Assembly (NCBI RefSeq): GCF_958298935.1
Contig: NC_084923.1
Coordinates: forward strand, 9,860,501 to 9,924,500
Length of the DNA: 64,000 nucleotides
Direction of reading: 5' to 3'
Source of the DNA: Phragmites australis
Taxonomy: Eukaryota; Streptophyta; Magnoliopsida; Poales; Poaceae
Shown in pieces: positions 48,090 through 62,021 of this stretch. The notes beneath the pieces were generated by a model, which saw nothing but the letters and a program-made list of their open reading frames with translations, did not search any database and was not told where the DNA came from. The position numbers and the translations under genes were made by a program. Numbering within the stretch: position 1 is the first letter of the stretch; each line of letters opens with the position of its first letter.

Positions 48090-51000
48090 TCAGCAGGATT
48101 GGAGCATTAGCGGGCCAACCCAAGTGCTAAACATGTCACTCAAGGCCACCTGCACTTCACTTGAGCCGTGTTCGCAGCTTATGAGGCCAGCAAGGAGGGG
48201 GAAGAAATGGCCAAGGTTCTTTTGGAAAGACAAGTCACCTAGGCCACTGATAGCTTGCAGGGTTGAGACAACAAGGGGTGCCCGGGCTGCAAGCTCTCTT
48301 CGCTTCGATGAACCGACTGGAATAAGCCAATGGCCAAGCGGTTTCGTGCCACTGGAAAGCTGAGCAGGTCTTGCTGTGCTCAAGTATACCTCAAGGACCT
48401 CCTTGCACAAGACAATAAGGTGGCTCTCCAAAGCCTCTATGCTCCCTTCGTCAGAAGATCTGTCCAAGAATATGTTCTGGAGGATAGTGAGGCACAGCTG
48501 GTATGACTCATTCTCAAGGCGTAACAATGGAGGGTCCTGCATTTGGGTCATTGAACCCAACTCCTGCAACTTGGATCGCAGCTCATTATCACTGTTTATT
48601 TTGTGAGCCTGAGTGGCAACAGTGTGCAAGGCCCCAAAGAGGATTACTGTGTTCTGTGCTGACAACTGAGCTCTGTACATGTTATATACCTCCATCACAG
48701 CCTACAAAAAGAAAACGGATAAGAGTAAATACAATAGGGATCACTAAGAGATTACTAGGGGTGCAAATAGGCGAACCTTAGTAACCATTCTTTTAAGGGG
48801 AAACCTTAGGGTACCCTTTGACCCACTTTAGTTCATTTGTTTGTGTAAAAAATACACAAAATGGACAAAAGTTTTTATTGCATTTCTAACTAGAGAAGGT
48901 AGAGGGTCGACCCTCTTGCACCCTGAGAGATTACCACCCTATTATTTGTAGAAGCTAAAGCAGGTGTCATATAAATTACAATTGATAAAACTAGGAACTA
49001 GACTTCTTCATGAGCGAAATGGCTAAGGAAGGTTCTACAGTGACAGGGAAATCGTTTGGACAAGTTTTAGTCAGTATGTCTAATATTAAAAACAAAGATT
49101 AATAAAAAAATTCCCATAAGATCGATGATTAGTAATGCAAGAAAATACTTCTGATGTATTTGAATCAAGAGGTTAGTTCCTACTTCCGATACTGTAACTA
49201 GAGAGACCATCAATATCAACAGGAACCCAGAACATCTACTTCTGGATAGAAGAGGACACAAGAAATTTAGCTCGTAGATGAAACATTTGGTTTCTCCTGA
49301 TTTAGATTATTGAACCCTATCCAGACATGACGTGATATTGCCATACATTTTTCTCCTCTTTACCTCCACTACCCCTTAAAATTCCTATCAGCCCAGGTGT
49401 TGTTACAAGATTTGTATAATTCAAGAAAATCAACAGGTTACAAAAACAATATGTTTAATATAACAGCAAACAAAAAAAAAATCATCAATAAACAGAAGTT
49501 CTAGAAGAAAATAATACAAACCTGAATCAATAAGAGTTGCACAGCAGCTCGACACTTGGCATCGCCAATTGCAAAATATAGGTTCCTTGATCTAGAGGTT
49601 TCGTCATCCCTATCCTCTGATGGTCGAAATTCGTCTTCTCTATTATCTGAAGAGGCTCCATTTTCTGTTGATACAGCTTCCAGGTAAGCTCCAGATGCAA
49701 TATAAGAAAAATCGGGAAGTGTCTCGGTGGCAGCTTCTTTCAATGACAACATGACCTCTAGCCATTTTTCGTCGACAAACACAGATCCTGCACTGCTCAT
49801 CAAACGAACAAATGCGGCAATACCTATACCAGCAAGACTCTGATGAGGACGCTTTATGAAACTTGTCAAGAGCGAGAGAACCTTCTTTAGAAGTGGATTA
49901 ACTGTATCATAGAACTTAACAAAGAGATCTACAACTAGCTGAAGAGCTAAAGTGCACGTCTCGTATAGCCAAGCATCTTGATCAAGTTCCGTAGGATCAT
50001 TTTCCACACTTTGTCCTTGCGGAGAACTACCAGATGGATCGATAGCATGGCGTACATAATCAAATATTGGGAAAAGCACTGAGTCAAACACCTTCTCCCA
50101 TAAAGGCAGAGAGAAAAGATGACCATGATTTCTTAATGTGTCAAATAACACCTGCAAAGCACTTTTCCTGATTTCAGGTCTTAAGTCAAAGGTAAGTTCA
50201 GATAACCCTGCAAGGATTGAAAAGTAGCACACATTACTTGTCACACTGTAAATATGCAAACTGAAAGAAGTGAAGGGTCAACATAGAAACAAAATGGATA
50301 AATGCAATTACCTGCTAGTAAAGGAAACCAAAAGTGTATATGGTCATCCTTATCAACAAGAACTGGACCTTCCTGCTTTCCATCAATGGTCAAATGAGGT
50401 GAGGGTGGATTACTGTTTGAAGTGGGATTCTCCTTCAACCTTGAGGATCCAATGTCACCTTCGGCCAACTTTGTCGCACAGAATCGAAGAAAGCCAATTG
50501 CATTAAGGCTTATATCCTTGTTAAACCTACTGTTTGTAAATGCAATAAGACAGTTCACACAATCATTGAAAGTCGCTGATTCAGTCTCAGTAATGTAGGG
50601 AAAGTACTCCCGCAAAATCTTCTCTATAATTTCAAAGGCCAATAGTACAATATTTTTGTGATCATCATACGATGCTGTTGCAAAGACCTGAAAAATGTAC
50701 ACCAAACAGCTATTCAGGAATGAGAATAAGAATGTTCCAGACAGTCACCATACAAAAGTCATGGTACATGAGTGCAAGTAGAGATGCCATACCATAAACA
50801 TGCTCTTCCACCCTGACTTAACATGACTAACACGGGCCAAAACCATTTGAGAGACACATCTAATTATTAGCTCTCTGATCTCAACAGCTCGGCTCTTCCT
50901 CATTACAACAACAAAAGGTTTCATAAATTCATTTTGGAAATTGTAGTTAGCCAGCTCTTCTAGCTCCAGGAACTTCATTGACAACTGCCGCAATGAGTCC

Positions 51001-54000
51001 ATAGCAAATATTGCAATTGAAAGATTCTCTGAGCAGCCAATGGTGACAAAAAATTCAGACAAGACATGCCATATGCTTGACCAGACAAGCCTGATGCGGT
51101 TCATATTATAATGCCTACAAGGAACAAAAAGAGATAATCATACATCAACATCTTTAAAATTGAATATAAGTGTAAAGAAACATATTGCAATGTATTACTG
51201 ATGTGAAGCCCCAGATTCCTTACGCTATCTCGACAATCTTTGTGAGACTAAAAACTCGAGGATCAGATGCAGACCGTAATTCCTCCATTGAAACCTTACA
51301 GAGAGCCTTCACAAAATCAATTATGCCCTCGCTGTTGAGCTTTTGACTTCTTACAAATACACGGTTCATTTCAGCCATGCCAACTTGCTCCAAGAGGCTT
51401 GTCACCTCGTTATTCATTTGATCAACACCAGAAGATTTACCACCCACACCGGCACTGTCGTAGGAACCTCTCTTAGAAGCTGAACTAGCATTAGGAGCTT
51501 TCTTTTTCAAAACAGGAAGAATCGATGACTTAGCCTGTTTTGATTTATCAAGGTCTGGCTGTTGCAGTGCAAAGAAGGTGGCATCTGGAGGCGCTCCTTC
51601 TCCAACAAGATGTAGATTTTCAAAACGAGAAACACAAGTCAGTATATGCTCCCATGCTTCTTGCAAGTAATTCCCATCTTCATCTGCAATTAACAAAATT
51701 GCCTGTGAGGCAATCCACCACCACAGCAAAAGAACATGAGAATGAGAACAAACTTTTTTCATGATGCTCAAAACTAAGATACGGCAAACTGCAATTAGCA
51801 CCACACATATGACGTACACTTGTAAAAAAGATGCACAATAGAAACATTCAAATGAAAAGCCAAAAGGGACTAAGGATAGAATCCTCTGGCAGTTAGATAT
51901 CCAAAGAATTATACTTGGATATGAGCGCATGGACATTAGCAATGGATATTAGCAATCCATGTGCCCAAACCAAGACATAGGATGCCAATGTCCTTTACAA
52001 TTATTACTATTATTATCACTATTATGTTTTTACTTCTTATATTCTCTTTGTTTGTGGCTCTTGTTGGGTTTCATCTCTAGCCTACCCCAACTTGCTAGGA
52101 ACAAAAAGGCCTTGTTCCTGTTGTTTGTTGCTCCACCACTAGAATGATAGACGAATGTGACAATGGCAATGGTACCAATGTTCAGTACAACCAGGAATCA
52201 AAACCTAGCAGCCCTAACTGAGAATCAGCACTGGTCTCCATGACTTGACCGGAAATCACAACATCCAGATATCACAAAGCACTTTTCCAAAATTTAGCTT
52301 GGATCCACCAAAGCGTAAATCAGCTAAATCTACACTTCTGAAGTCATCGAAACAAAACAAACTTCTATGCATCATGGTTTCATTTGATGATTTTAAAAAA
52401 TATATTTTCAACAAATACTAGTAACAGAGATAATGCTCCTGCCAGTACAATAGCAGATGACTTAACATTAACATCTTAATAAAAAAAATAGCAAACCTTG
52501 ATGGCTTCAATATTTTTCTGCTTGATATCCGCAGCAGAGTGAAGTGATGTAAACTTGGCAAGCGAAGTGATAAATGCATCCCTTTGAGTCTTCATCGACA
52601 TGGCTGCAGTAACATGAATTGCACTGCGAAATCCTTCAAGGCACTGGGATGTGACAATCTCGTCATCACTCTGGTCAAGTGGGACACTGAAGGCGGCAAG
52701 CATAGGAGCCCAGCAAACCTCGACCATGAACTTCAAAACAACAACATCTGTGGCCGGATAAAATACTGACCTAATTTGTTCATAAAAAATTCCAGGTAAA
52801 TCATTTGTACAACAAAATAAATAATACAAGAGCATAATCAAATGGGTAACAGTATTAAAAAAAATCTTCAAGCAAAACAGCATCTTAATGAAACTTAGCT
52901 GATACAACTATCCATCTAAACATGTAATGTAACTTACTCGGATATGCGAGCCTTTTCTTTGAATTGCTCTTGCATATGCTTAATGAGGTCGTCACTCGTC
53001 TCCATAGATGAACCTCGCTTGCGTATGACAATGTTAAGAATGTTATCTAACCCAAGAATTTTATTAGAGCTTGTTGATTGTTGCTGATGGGGAACAAATT
53101 CGTCTTCTTTCATCTTAATCTCTTTTTTCCAAATCCTTTCATACAAAGATCTCATAAATTCCTCAGGCAGGTCTTTCCCATCGTCAATACAACGATTGTT
53201 TCTTATAAAATCTTCTGGTGACATCTGCGTCAATTAACAAATTACAAAATTATGCAAATTATATTGATATAAAAGAACCTTTTGACATCAAAAAAGTACC
53301 TTGTTTTTGACCATCGGGTTATGTGCATCAGTGTTAAGCATTATGACTGAATAAGCAAGGACGTAAGCTGTATCTGCACTGGAAAAGGCCTTTGGGTTAC
53401 ATTTGCAGTAATGCTCTGCAAACTTTTCCATAATCCGATCAATCTTTTGAGCTTCTCCAGGCAACCTGAAGCCTTGAAGGAAAGCTCTAATCGCTTCATC
53501 AAACTCCATGCTTTGAAAATCAAATGAGTCCACATATGCATGCATGACTTTGAGCGATAAATCTTCCCTTTCCCCTAAATAATCACCAATCATAGTCTTG
53601 TTCAAGCCAGATGCACTTTTTAGGAAAGCAGCTATTTCCTCGGGTGAATCCCCCACCTTGCTGGCATTTACTAGGAACTCAATTCCCTTCTTAGGCTTCC
53701 GATTAAACAAAGAGATGCCCTCCTGTTATTCAGACATAAATCAATCAAGCATATAAGAACAAGGACTCAACAAAATACAATGGAACTGCAGCAAGTTGTA
53801 CAGCAAAGCAGAGCAACAAGCACATTCCCACCAATAGATGGTGAAAAAAACTTAAAAGTGCAATATCATCAACCTGAAGCTCCATCTTATAAGCTCGACG
53901 CTGCTCCAAAGATGCAGCCTCTGAAATCCCATTAGATAGTTCAGAATGTGAATCAGATGCTTCACTAGACTCATCTCCGTTGTTATCTGTCTGGGGAAGC

Positions 54001-57000
54001 TCAATTCCACCATCATTATCGTTTTTCTCAGATTCTACTATAGGAGAATCAGGATCTGGAATGCGTAGCTGCTTATTCATCCAATCTCCCATGGATCTGA
54101 GGATAGCAACTAAGCATTTCATTGCTTCACTTTTCATTGTGGTATCCTGAGGCGGTACCAATGTGGTAGGGACACCAGCAGGAAGTCCTTGCGCTGTCTT
54201 TAGTAGACCATTCACCATCCTGTTGTCCAAAATCAAGAAAATGTCACAACAAGAATAGTGAATCTAAATAATGCTAAACTAGAGTACTAAGCCTAGTGAA
54301 TGGTCCAGTACCTCTCAAATATGTTTGATGAGTGGACATCACAGTCGTAATTAAGGAAAATATCAACCAAGATTTGAGAATCATCACAGAGCTTCTCCAA
54401 AAAACGAAGAACAATCATCTTTGCCTGAAAATTTGGCTGAGCAATATTTTCCAAAACTCTCAAAATGATCATGGGAAAGAACACTCCAATCTCTGCCTTC
54501 AATCCTGGTCTAAATCTAGACACCAAGCTAATAAAAATAGAACAAGATAGCTGAAAAACAATCATATGAGATGAGGCACAGTTCTTCAAAAGTGAAAGGC
54601 ATAAATACTGCTTGATAGCACCTAGAAACCTGGACAGGTTGAGAAAAATATTGTTAGATCAAACAGAGGTCTTCCAAGCGAAACAAAAGCAATTGAGAAG
54701 ATGAGTTACAACTCTACTACTGGCAGATAGAATGATGACACAACCACAGCATAACAAATATCAATTACTAATTATATCAAGTAAACCAACAGAACATACT
54801 AGAAAAGATGTTGCTCTATGTAGAATGCTGAATAATAGTAATATTTCTCAGTAAGCTGGCAATCCATATGCACAAGCCCAACACATTAATCTCAACCATT
54901 TCCCAGAAACATGATTCCTGACCGTCAACTAATAACAGATACAAACATAGACAACCGAAATAATCACCGACACAGTGCCACTCCCATGAGTAATATTCCT
55001 TAGAAGTTCAACTGAAAAAGCTGCTTACATATCATAGTATAACATAGAGAGGAGAATGGTAATACTTAGAAAGTTAGAATGAAGAAAATCACACCAACAA
55101 AAACAACAAATTAGGCAACATTCTATATATTTCTAGGCCCATCAAGTTTTCCCACATCAGTAGTAGATGTTTGCCTCTCCTACCACAATACTTTGTTCAT
55201 AAAGGAGGCTATCACGATTTTCAAACAATGTCTGTAGACTTTGTTGCGGTAGCTATTATGATTCACATGAATGCATCACAATTTTACCATTTCTGCTCCA
55301 ATAAAACCTAGTCAATCCAATAAAGAAATACTCACGTATCTGTGTATTCCTAAGCTTAAACATGTTCCTTATTGGCAACTGCCACAGCATTCTTCTAGCT
55401 ATTGATCATTTCCCTGTCAAGTAATTTCAATTCAATTGCCACAGTTAATTCTTTTATTAGAAATTATTCCTAGCTATTGATAAAAACCTAGTCAATCCAA
55501 GAGAAGAAATACTCGCACATTTGTGTATTCCTAAGCTTAAACATGTTCCTTATTATTGGCAATTCCACAACATTCTTCTAGCTGTTGATCAGTTCCCCAT
55601 CAAGAATTTTTTATTAAATTGCCAGTGCTAATTCTTTTTTACAGATGAAGCATGATGGAAATGAACTAAGAAGACAAGACACCAGAAGTATACAAAGGTC
55701 AAAAGTCATACAAAGGTTTTGGAACTAAGACTGGATTCAGTATATCTCATAACGCAGGAAGGTCGAGAGTCCAAAGTTACAAAAACTTCTAACTACAACA
55801 CAAGAAATTTTATAGCTTCAAAAACATTATGATTGGCAATTTAGGTATATCTTATGTGATATAATTAATAACTTTCAATTCAGCTTCAGCTGTACCGGAT
55901 AAACAGATGGTATAGGTAATACCTAAGGGAACGAAGTGAACACCACATAATAGGCCTATAGTCCATAGTCCATACTGCCAATTTGGCACGTGAGAAATCT
56001 AAATACAGCATGTACACAATTATCACTGGTTACAGTACTGAGATTAATTACATTTCATAAAAAATTCAGGGTGTCACACAATTAAACTGTTGAAGCCATT
56101 TCGTAGCTCCATTTCAACTGACAATCACATAATGTTTTGTCATCCTGTTGAAACTTAGAATATATATACATATATCAGACTGGTGTTGATACTCTCACCA
56201 AGAATTCTATTAACGACACATTGGTCAAAGTTCAGAATATTTCTCTTTTAACATCTAAGCAATAAGCAGAATGCAATCACTTAACTCCTGCCAAACTGCA
56301 CTTGGGAATTGCAATACTTTTAGTAGCATTTTATTCACATGGCATAGCAACAGTATCTACAGATTAATCCAACAGTACTACACCAGTTTTCAAACCTCCT
56401 CTCTTCATTAAGCCATTGGTATACCAGTTTTCAAATTTCATGCAATAAAGTGGTATTCTAAATATTGTTCGGTAATGTTAAAACGAAGTTCAACAAATTC
56501 AGAAGATCAGATGTGCAGCAATAAACATGTGGATCACATTCAGACAAGGGCATATGTACCTCTCGCTGGTACGGAACACGGCTCCAGCATTTTCAAGCAA
56601 GATCTTGAGAAGCTTGAGAGCAAGGATCTTCCCGCGCATCACTATTGGATCTGCTGGTGCATCCTTGGGTGGTGTCTTCATGGAAAGCTTACACAATGCT
56701 CGGAAAACTAAAAAAGCATCCCTCCGCAACTTATTACCAATCCTCACATCAGCATCATCGTCCAAAGTGCCCACCACTGCCCCCTCCACCCCAAGCTCAT
56801 CCTTGCGACCCTCAATAGCTGTTTTATACATGCTGATCTCCCAGTACTTGGCATCCAGCATGTCCTTATCCGTCGAATCAAGCAAATCTGTTGGGTTCGC
56901 CCCTTCCTCTGCTGCTGCTGTCGTCTCAAATGCACCATCATGGGCCACGGTGGCCCCTGCCCCTGCTGCTGAAGTTGTCCGTGCCAGAGGTGTGAGTGCA

Positions 57001-57824
57001 CCGTCAAAGTCCCCAATGATCTTCGAAATGAATCCCTGTACAAAGTTGGGGTCGGCAGTTGGCGACGAACCAGAACCAGCGTCAGGCAGCTCAATCACGT
57101 CAGCCACGACTATGGGCTGCACGGGCACCGTCGACGAGTCAGCCTCCATGCGGCGGAACACGATCACCAGCATCTGCACGAGCGACGCCTTGGCAGTGAC
57201 CTGGTTGACGGCGCTGCGGCTCCCGAGGTACATATCGTAGCACGCGCGCACGGCGCGCAGCAGGCAGTCGCCGTGGAGGCGCACGGACGTGGAGGTGACG
57301 GCCGAGAGGAGCGTCTTGAGGAGGAGGAGCTCAATGTGCTCGTCGTCGAGGCCGAGCGCGTTGCAGGCGGCGTCGAGGAGCGACGCGACGAGCTGCGCCG
57401 AGGGGTCAGCGGACGGGTCGGCCTCGCCATGGATGTAAGAGTGCGCGATCAGCCTGTGGAGGAGCTCCAGCGCAGCCTCGGCTAGCTTGGCGCTGCCCGA
57501 GCCGAGCGCGGAGGTCAGGGGCGCGAGGAGCATCTCCGAGTCCGCGAGTGAGAGGCTGCGCAGCGGGCCCGACTGCGAGGACGAGGAGGTCGGCGTGGAG
57601 GGAGCGGAGGAGGAGGTAGGGGTGGACGGGGCCTGCGCCTCGGCGGGCGGGGGCTTCTGGAGGCGATCGAGGAGGGATTTGGCGGTGTGGGAGAGCTTGG
57701 AGTGCGCCTTGTTGCGCCACGAGGAGCTCTTGATGAGCTTCTCGAGGAAGGGCGTGAAGGCCTCGACGAGGCGCGGGTCGGACTCCGGCGGGGACGGCGC
57801 CGCGGCCGCGGCCGCGGAGGCCAT
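48090..57824 (-). CDS. BIG2/BIG3-type ARF guanine nucleotide exchange factor (Sec7)
   Basis: The protein activates ARF GTPases by GDP/GTP exchange at trans-Golgi membranes and so drives vesicle traffic. Exons, 5' to 3' on the minus strand: 57824-56560, 54629-54312, 54219-53874, 53722-53300, 53224-52938, 52770-52497, 51702-51224, 51114-50793, 50687-50312, 50207-49522, 48701-48090. All joins are GT-AG and in phase, giving 1795 aa, close to Arabidopsis BIG2. The N-terminal DCB region covers about 15-220. The HUS box NYDCD is at 515-519. The Sec7 domain (about 646-835) has [10 protein letters not shown] with the catalytic Glu at 733 and [16 protein letters not shown] repeats follow to the end, including [20 protein letters not shown]. 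Exon 1 is very GC-rich, later exons are AT-richer. Introns hold a hAT MITE, a retroposon 3' end and a 180-bp tandem duplication, none touching a splice site. Confidence 0.97.
48757..48926. mobile_element. hAT-type MITE in the last BIG intron, 170 bp
   Basis: The left end TAGGGGTGCAAATAGG and right end CTCTTGCACCCTGA are imperfect inverted repeats. The 8-bp flanks are identical: GAGATTAC at 48749-48756 and 48927-48934. It lies about 50 bp from the acceptor of the last exon (48701). Confidence 0.88.
51960..52135 (+). mobile_element. 3' end of an RTE/SINE-type retroposon in a BIG intron
   Basis: The phrase GGGTTTCATCTCTAGCCTAC, then CCCCAACTTGCTAGGAACAA and AAAGGCCTTGTTCCTGTTGT with a degenerate GTT-rich tail is the 3' end shared by many grass retroposons of RTE/SINE type. 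The 5' part is lost or unrecognisable. Orientation is opposite to the host gene. Confidence 0.6.
55302..55640. repeat. Two-copy tandem repeat in BIG intron 1, unit about 180 bp
   Basis: The stretch starting TAAAACCTAGTCAATCC at 55302 recurs from 55482. Shared phrases include GTGTATTCCTAAGCTTAAAC and CATTCTTCTAGCT.TTGATCA. The copies have diverged by substitutions and small indels, so it is older than the two 82-bp duplications elsewhere in the window. Confidence 0.85.
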
Positions 57825-59001
57825 TATTCCTCGACAGGATCCGGTGGCCGCGGCCGCGCCGCGCCGGTGGATCTGGATCTGGGCGGTGCGGGGTGGGGGT
57901 TTGAGGTGGTTTGGATCGGGAAGTGGGGCGTCGGAGAGAGAGACAGAGAGGGCTCAGAGGGGAGGGACGGTGGTCGTGCGCGTAGATTTGCGAGGGGAGC
58001 TTGGTACCGACGGATCTATGTCCAGTCCATGACAGGTGGGGAATAGTAAGGACGGGGTCCACGCGTCGGTGCTATTAGGTAGTGTTGCAGCCTCCAACAT
58101 GTACCTGGGCGATCGAGGGGTGAAGACGATGCGATCATGCGACTGTGCGAGGGACGGGAAGAACCGAAGAAGGGCCAGTGATCATCCGCGGGACCAGACA
58201 TCAGAGGCAAGGGCTTAGATGGGTCGGATATTGGGCCACATCCTGCTGGTGTTTCCATGCAGGCCGAGTTTTTAGTTTGAGAAATGGGCCAAAACTTGCT
58301 AGGCCAGCAACCTTTGATCGGGAAGATACTAAAGCGCATACCTTTCGCACTGATCCACGTCGGCAAGAAGACGAGGGCCGTCGCATCGGGATCGGGCGGT
58401 GATGGGCTACTGACTCCCCAGCGTTCTCAGCGTTCTCCTCTCCCGTAGCTTCTGGAGTCTCCGATCGCCGCGCCTTCCACCCCGACCTCGTCGTCCTTGA
58501 TTGCACAAATTTAAAATTGAGCTGAATATTTATTTTTATTTTATCGGATTTGGCAAATATGCTATTGTAGCTATAAATTCATAAACACATCATTAGTCAC
58601 ATATACTTTCACCTTGCCACTCAAAACTCCCTTTTTTTTCTATTCACACCCCCGAAGGTAAAATGTTGTTCATAACCCTCACCTCCCTCCCACGTCCCAC
58701 AACACCTTTTCCGCTGTATGTTTCTTCAAATGAACCACATTATATCAGTCCAAGTCAGCCATCTCAGTTGCACGTTAGTGCAACAAACAAATTGCACATC
58801 TATCGCACTAGATTTGTCATGTCATGTTAGATTGGTTGAATTCACACTATTATGGTTATGGGCAACATATTCACATTTTTGTTTTGGGGATGTTAATAAA
58901 CGAAAATGAGTTACAGGTCAGCAGGGTTGTACTTTTTAAAACTGTGTTTTGTAGTCCAAAATGCATTTACTTGTGACCTGAGTGTGTCTTTTTTACATAT
59001 A
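57825..59001. other. BIG promoter region and intergenic DNA
   Basis: 57825-58060 is GC-rich and likely the leader and core promoter of the BIG gene on the minus strand. 58060-58500 has GC-rich frames without domains. 58500-59000 is AT-rich. No second gene is visible. Confidence 0.5.
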
Positions 59002-60237
59002 CATTACTAGAAAAAAAAAGTCATCACTATTGTTTTAAAAATTGCATTACTACAGAAGCGACAGTAATACAAGCTACCACTATTAGTTTTTGAGCTTATT
59101 CTACCGATTTGTATACTTATCATTGTCAATTTTAACTACAATCGAGCAGTGATACTCAATCCATAAAAAAAAAGTAAGCATTAATGCATTAATTTAAACA
59201 AGATTAATACTACTAATCACTGTATTCATAGAGTTTATATTACACTAATCTAATTGTACACCAAAAGCTGTCATCATGCCTACGATAGCACGCAAAACTT
59301 ATACCATGCGCGCAAAAACCTTGTACGCACGCATAAGCTACCCACAACTGAGATTCTACTTGGTCCACGACCGGAAGTCATCTTCCTTGTCATCAATGAC
59401 ATCGGTGTCGGCGACGTCAGTGTCGGAGTTGTCCACACCTCCTCCTCTGGATCCTCCTCTTCCTCCTCTGGATTCTTCGACGAGCTATCTGGGCCTTCTT
59501 CGCCTTCGGCAACTCATCGATGAATGCATCCCACACCTCATCCGACGAGGGGGACCTCGCCGGTCACCAAAGTCCGAGGTTGGGGGGCGCATCGTCCAAC
59601 GACTATGTCAGCGTGGCCTCCTCCTCCTCCCCAGACGAGGCGGGTGTGAGAGGCGTCCTCGAAGAAGGCGGCGGATCCATGGATCGTGTGACGTGGTGGT
59701 GGCGGCGGTGGAGGAGGAGGCAACAGTGGGTGAGAGCAAGAGTGTGCAGAGAGCGAGCGAGCGAGCTAGAGTGAACAACACTTAAAGTCGCTACAAGAAG
59801 CCGAACAGCCAGGCGCGTGAAGCCGAGCAGGCGCGCGTGTGAAGATGTACGAATTTTAAGTATCACTGTCGGTTTGTAAATACAACCGGCAATGATATCC
59901 ATTATCACTATCGATTATAAAGACACGTCTTTTGATGAGCTAATATTACTGACGGTTCGTATTATGAACCGACAGTAATACATCACTGCCGATTCTTAGT
60001 TACAACTGATAGTGATAACTTAAATATCACTACCAGTTTATAATAAGAATCGACAATGATATATCATTGTCGGTTCGTATTACTAATCAGGAGTGTTAAT
60101 CACTATTAGTACCAGTTTTTGCTGGTTCGTCTTTTTTTTGTCTGAAGCTTCTAAACCGGCAGCGATAACATATTATCACCGATTATTTTTGAAACGACAG
60201 TAAAGAGAGTACGCGAATGACCCTTTATGTAGTGGTG
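59002..60237. mobile_element. CACTA-type nonautonomous element, about 1.24 kb
   Basis: The left end CATTACTAGAAAAAAAAAG and right end, read inverted, CACCACTACATAAAGGGTC resemble CACTA-superfamily termini. With these limits ATA flanks both sides (58999-59001, 60238-60240), a 3-bp duplication as expected. Subterminal DNA on the right (59850-60200) is packed with diverged direct and inverted copies of ATCACTGTCGGTTCGTA-like phrases, the usual CACTA binding repeats. The centre (59240-59800) is GC-rich and coding-like. No full transposase is seen. Confidence 0.75.
59538..59800 (-). pseudogene. GC-rich coding-like core of the CACTA element
   Basis: A minus-strand frame starts at 59680 (MDPPPSSRTPLTPASSGEEE) and runs to a stop near 59603. 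After a shift it could continue with SLDDAPPNLGLW and SSDEVWDAFIDELPK. The plus strand also has long frames, as GC-rich DNA often does. It may be a captured host exon or the leftover of an element protein. I do not recognise the family. Confidence 0.3.
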
Positions 60238-60240
60238 ATA

Positions 60241-62021
60241 TTAAAAGAATGAATTAAGTTGCTGCTTATATATATAGTTCACGCACAATGACCGAATATT
60301 AACATGTGAGAATAATTAAATGATCAACTAGCTCTTTATAGAGTCCTACACGCCACTGTTAGTATGTTAACATCAAAGCATTGATTCTGCAAAGCTGCAA
60401 TAATCCAGACTGGTTAGCAGAAGTAATCATACATTTTGCTTATGGGGACTGGTCTGGGTCGGTGTTAGACAAACCTGTACTGCTGGTCTATTTAGCTCAC
60501 ATTATCCTCTCCAAAACATTACGCCAGCACATTAATTTTTTTTAGCAGGTGCTACCTAGTTAAATAATTAAAGGCACATACATAACTAAAAAAATGCACA
60601 TGAAATCATACGCAGTTTTATTCGCTAGCACACTATGCATAAATCTATATTCCAACCCCCAAAAATTGATTTGTCAGCTGTATGATTTTCTTTTGGGACT
60701 GGCAGGTATAGAAGAGATATACAGCAATCAGAAAAATGAATAGTGTGTCTAAGTTTAAAGAGTTGCATAGCTTCCACTTTTTAACGACACAATGGAAATC
60801 GGCCCCAGGAAACAGGGGCATACGTCTACTAACAACAACTGTAGTACTTCCTCGAGCCATAGATAAATGTCGGACATTGACATGGCTTTCAAAATACATC
60901 TTCTACTATTATTTTTTGTGTATTATATTTATAGAATATAGTAAATTTATAATATTATGGAACTAATTCTGAGATAAATCTACCCGCATCATTTTTAAAT
61001 ATTCAAAGTCAATATATAAATAATAATTTGTAGCCAAAATTTAAATATATTAACTAATATAATTTAAAAATAATATTTATTTTTGATAGAAGAGAGTAAC
61101 AGGTTAAGCTATAGTCGTAGTCAGAAGTTATGCTTGACCGACTACCAAAACCATACGCCTTTTCCATCTCATCAACTCATACCGTGGGCCAATCATCTGG
61201 CCACATGTACCTCTCTAGAGAGATGAGTTGATATGAATCAAGATGGAAGTGACTTTTCATATAGTATAGTATTGTAATATATGTTGCAACATATATACAG
61301 CATGGTCAATTAATTGAAAATGTAAATAATTTTGATATTTGCATTGCGAGCTCGTTGAGTTTTTGTTTGATAAGTAGAAGTGGACTTTTTGACTAGCTAT
61401 TAGATTAAAAATTTAACTTACTCTTAAGAAAAATAAATCAGTACACCTTACAATAAAAGATTGCCCCATGTCAAAATCCTCTTAGTACCACCATAATGCA
61501 CAATCACGGTTGTTAAATGGCTAATTATAGTTGCAAAAAGGATTATTAAGAAGTGCCAGTTCTGATTCATTAACACTAGGGAAACAAGATATGAAGATAA
61601 GTATATTTTGACAATTAACATATACGTACCGGGTCTAGAACCATAGAACTTTTCTTAAAATCTTGCGATTAATGGAACGGTGACAAAGGTGATCTGTTAC
61701 TACTACATGTCAATTCTAGTACTACTCTCGATCCCCAGTACTCTTCTTGATTTGTCTTGGAGCAAATCCAAACTAGAGCATATAGCAACTAAGTGGGCGC
61801 CATTGCACCCCTGGTTAACAACAAGATGGATACGCGAAAACCGGCCAATGCTGCTTACCTACTCCCTGCTCTCGCCATCGCCCATCACCGACCCTTTTCT
61901 TTCTCGTCATTGCCGCGCGTCAACTCTGTCCATGCCACTCACCCTTCTCCTCCACAACGGTACCCCTCTTTCTTCACCTCGCTCCAACGATCCATTGGTT
62001 TCGTGCGGCTTGATGAAGCTC
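60241..62021. other. AT-rich intergenic DNA
   Basis: No coding exon, RNA gene or bounded element is visible. The final 200 bp likely include the 3' untranslated region of the minus-strand LOB gene. Confidence 0.5.
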
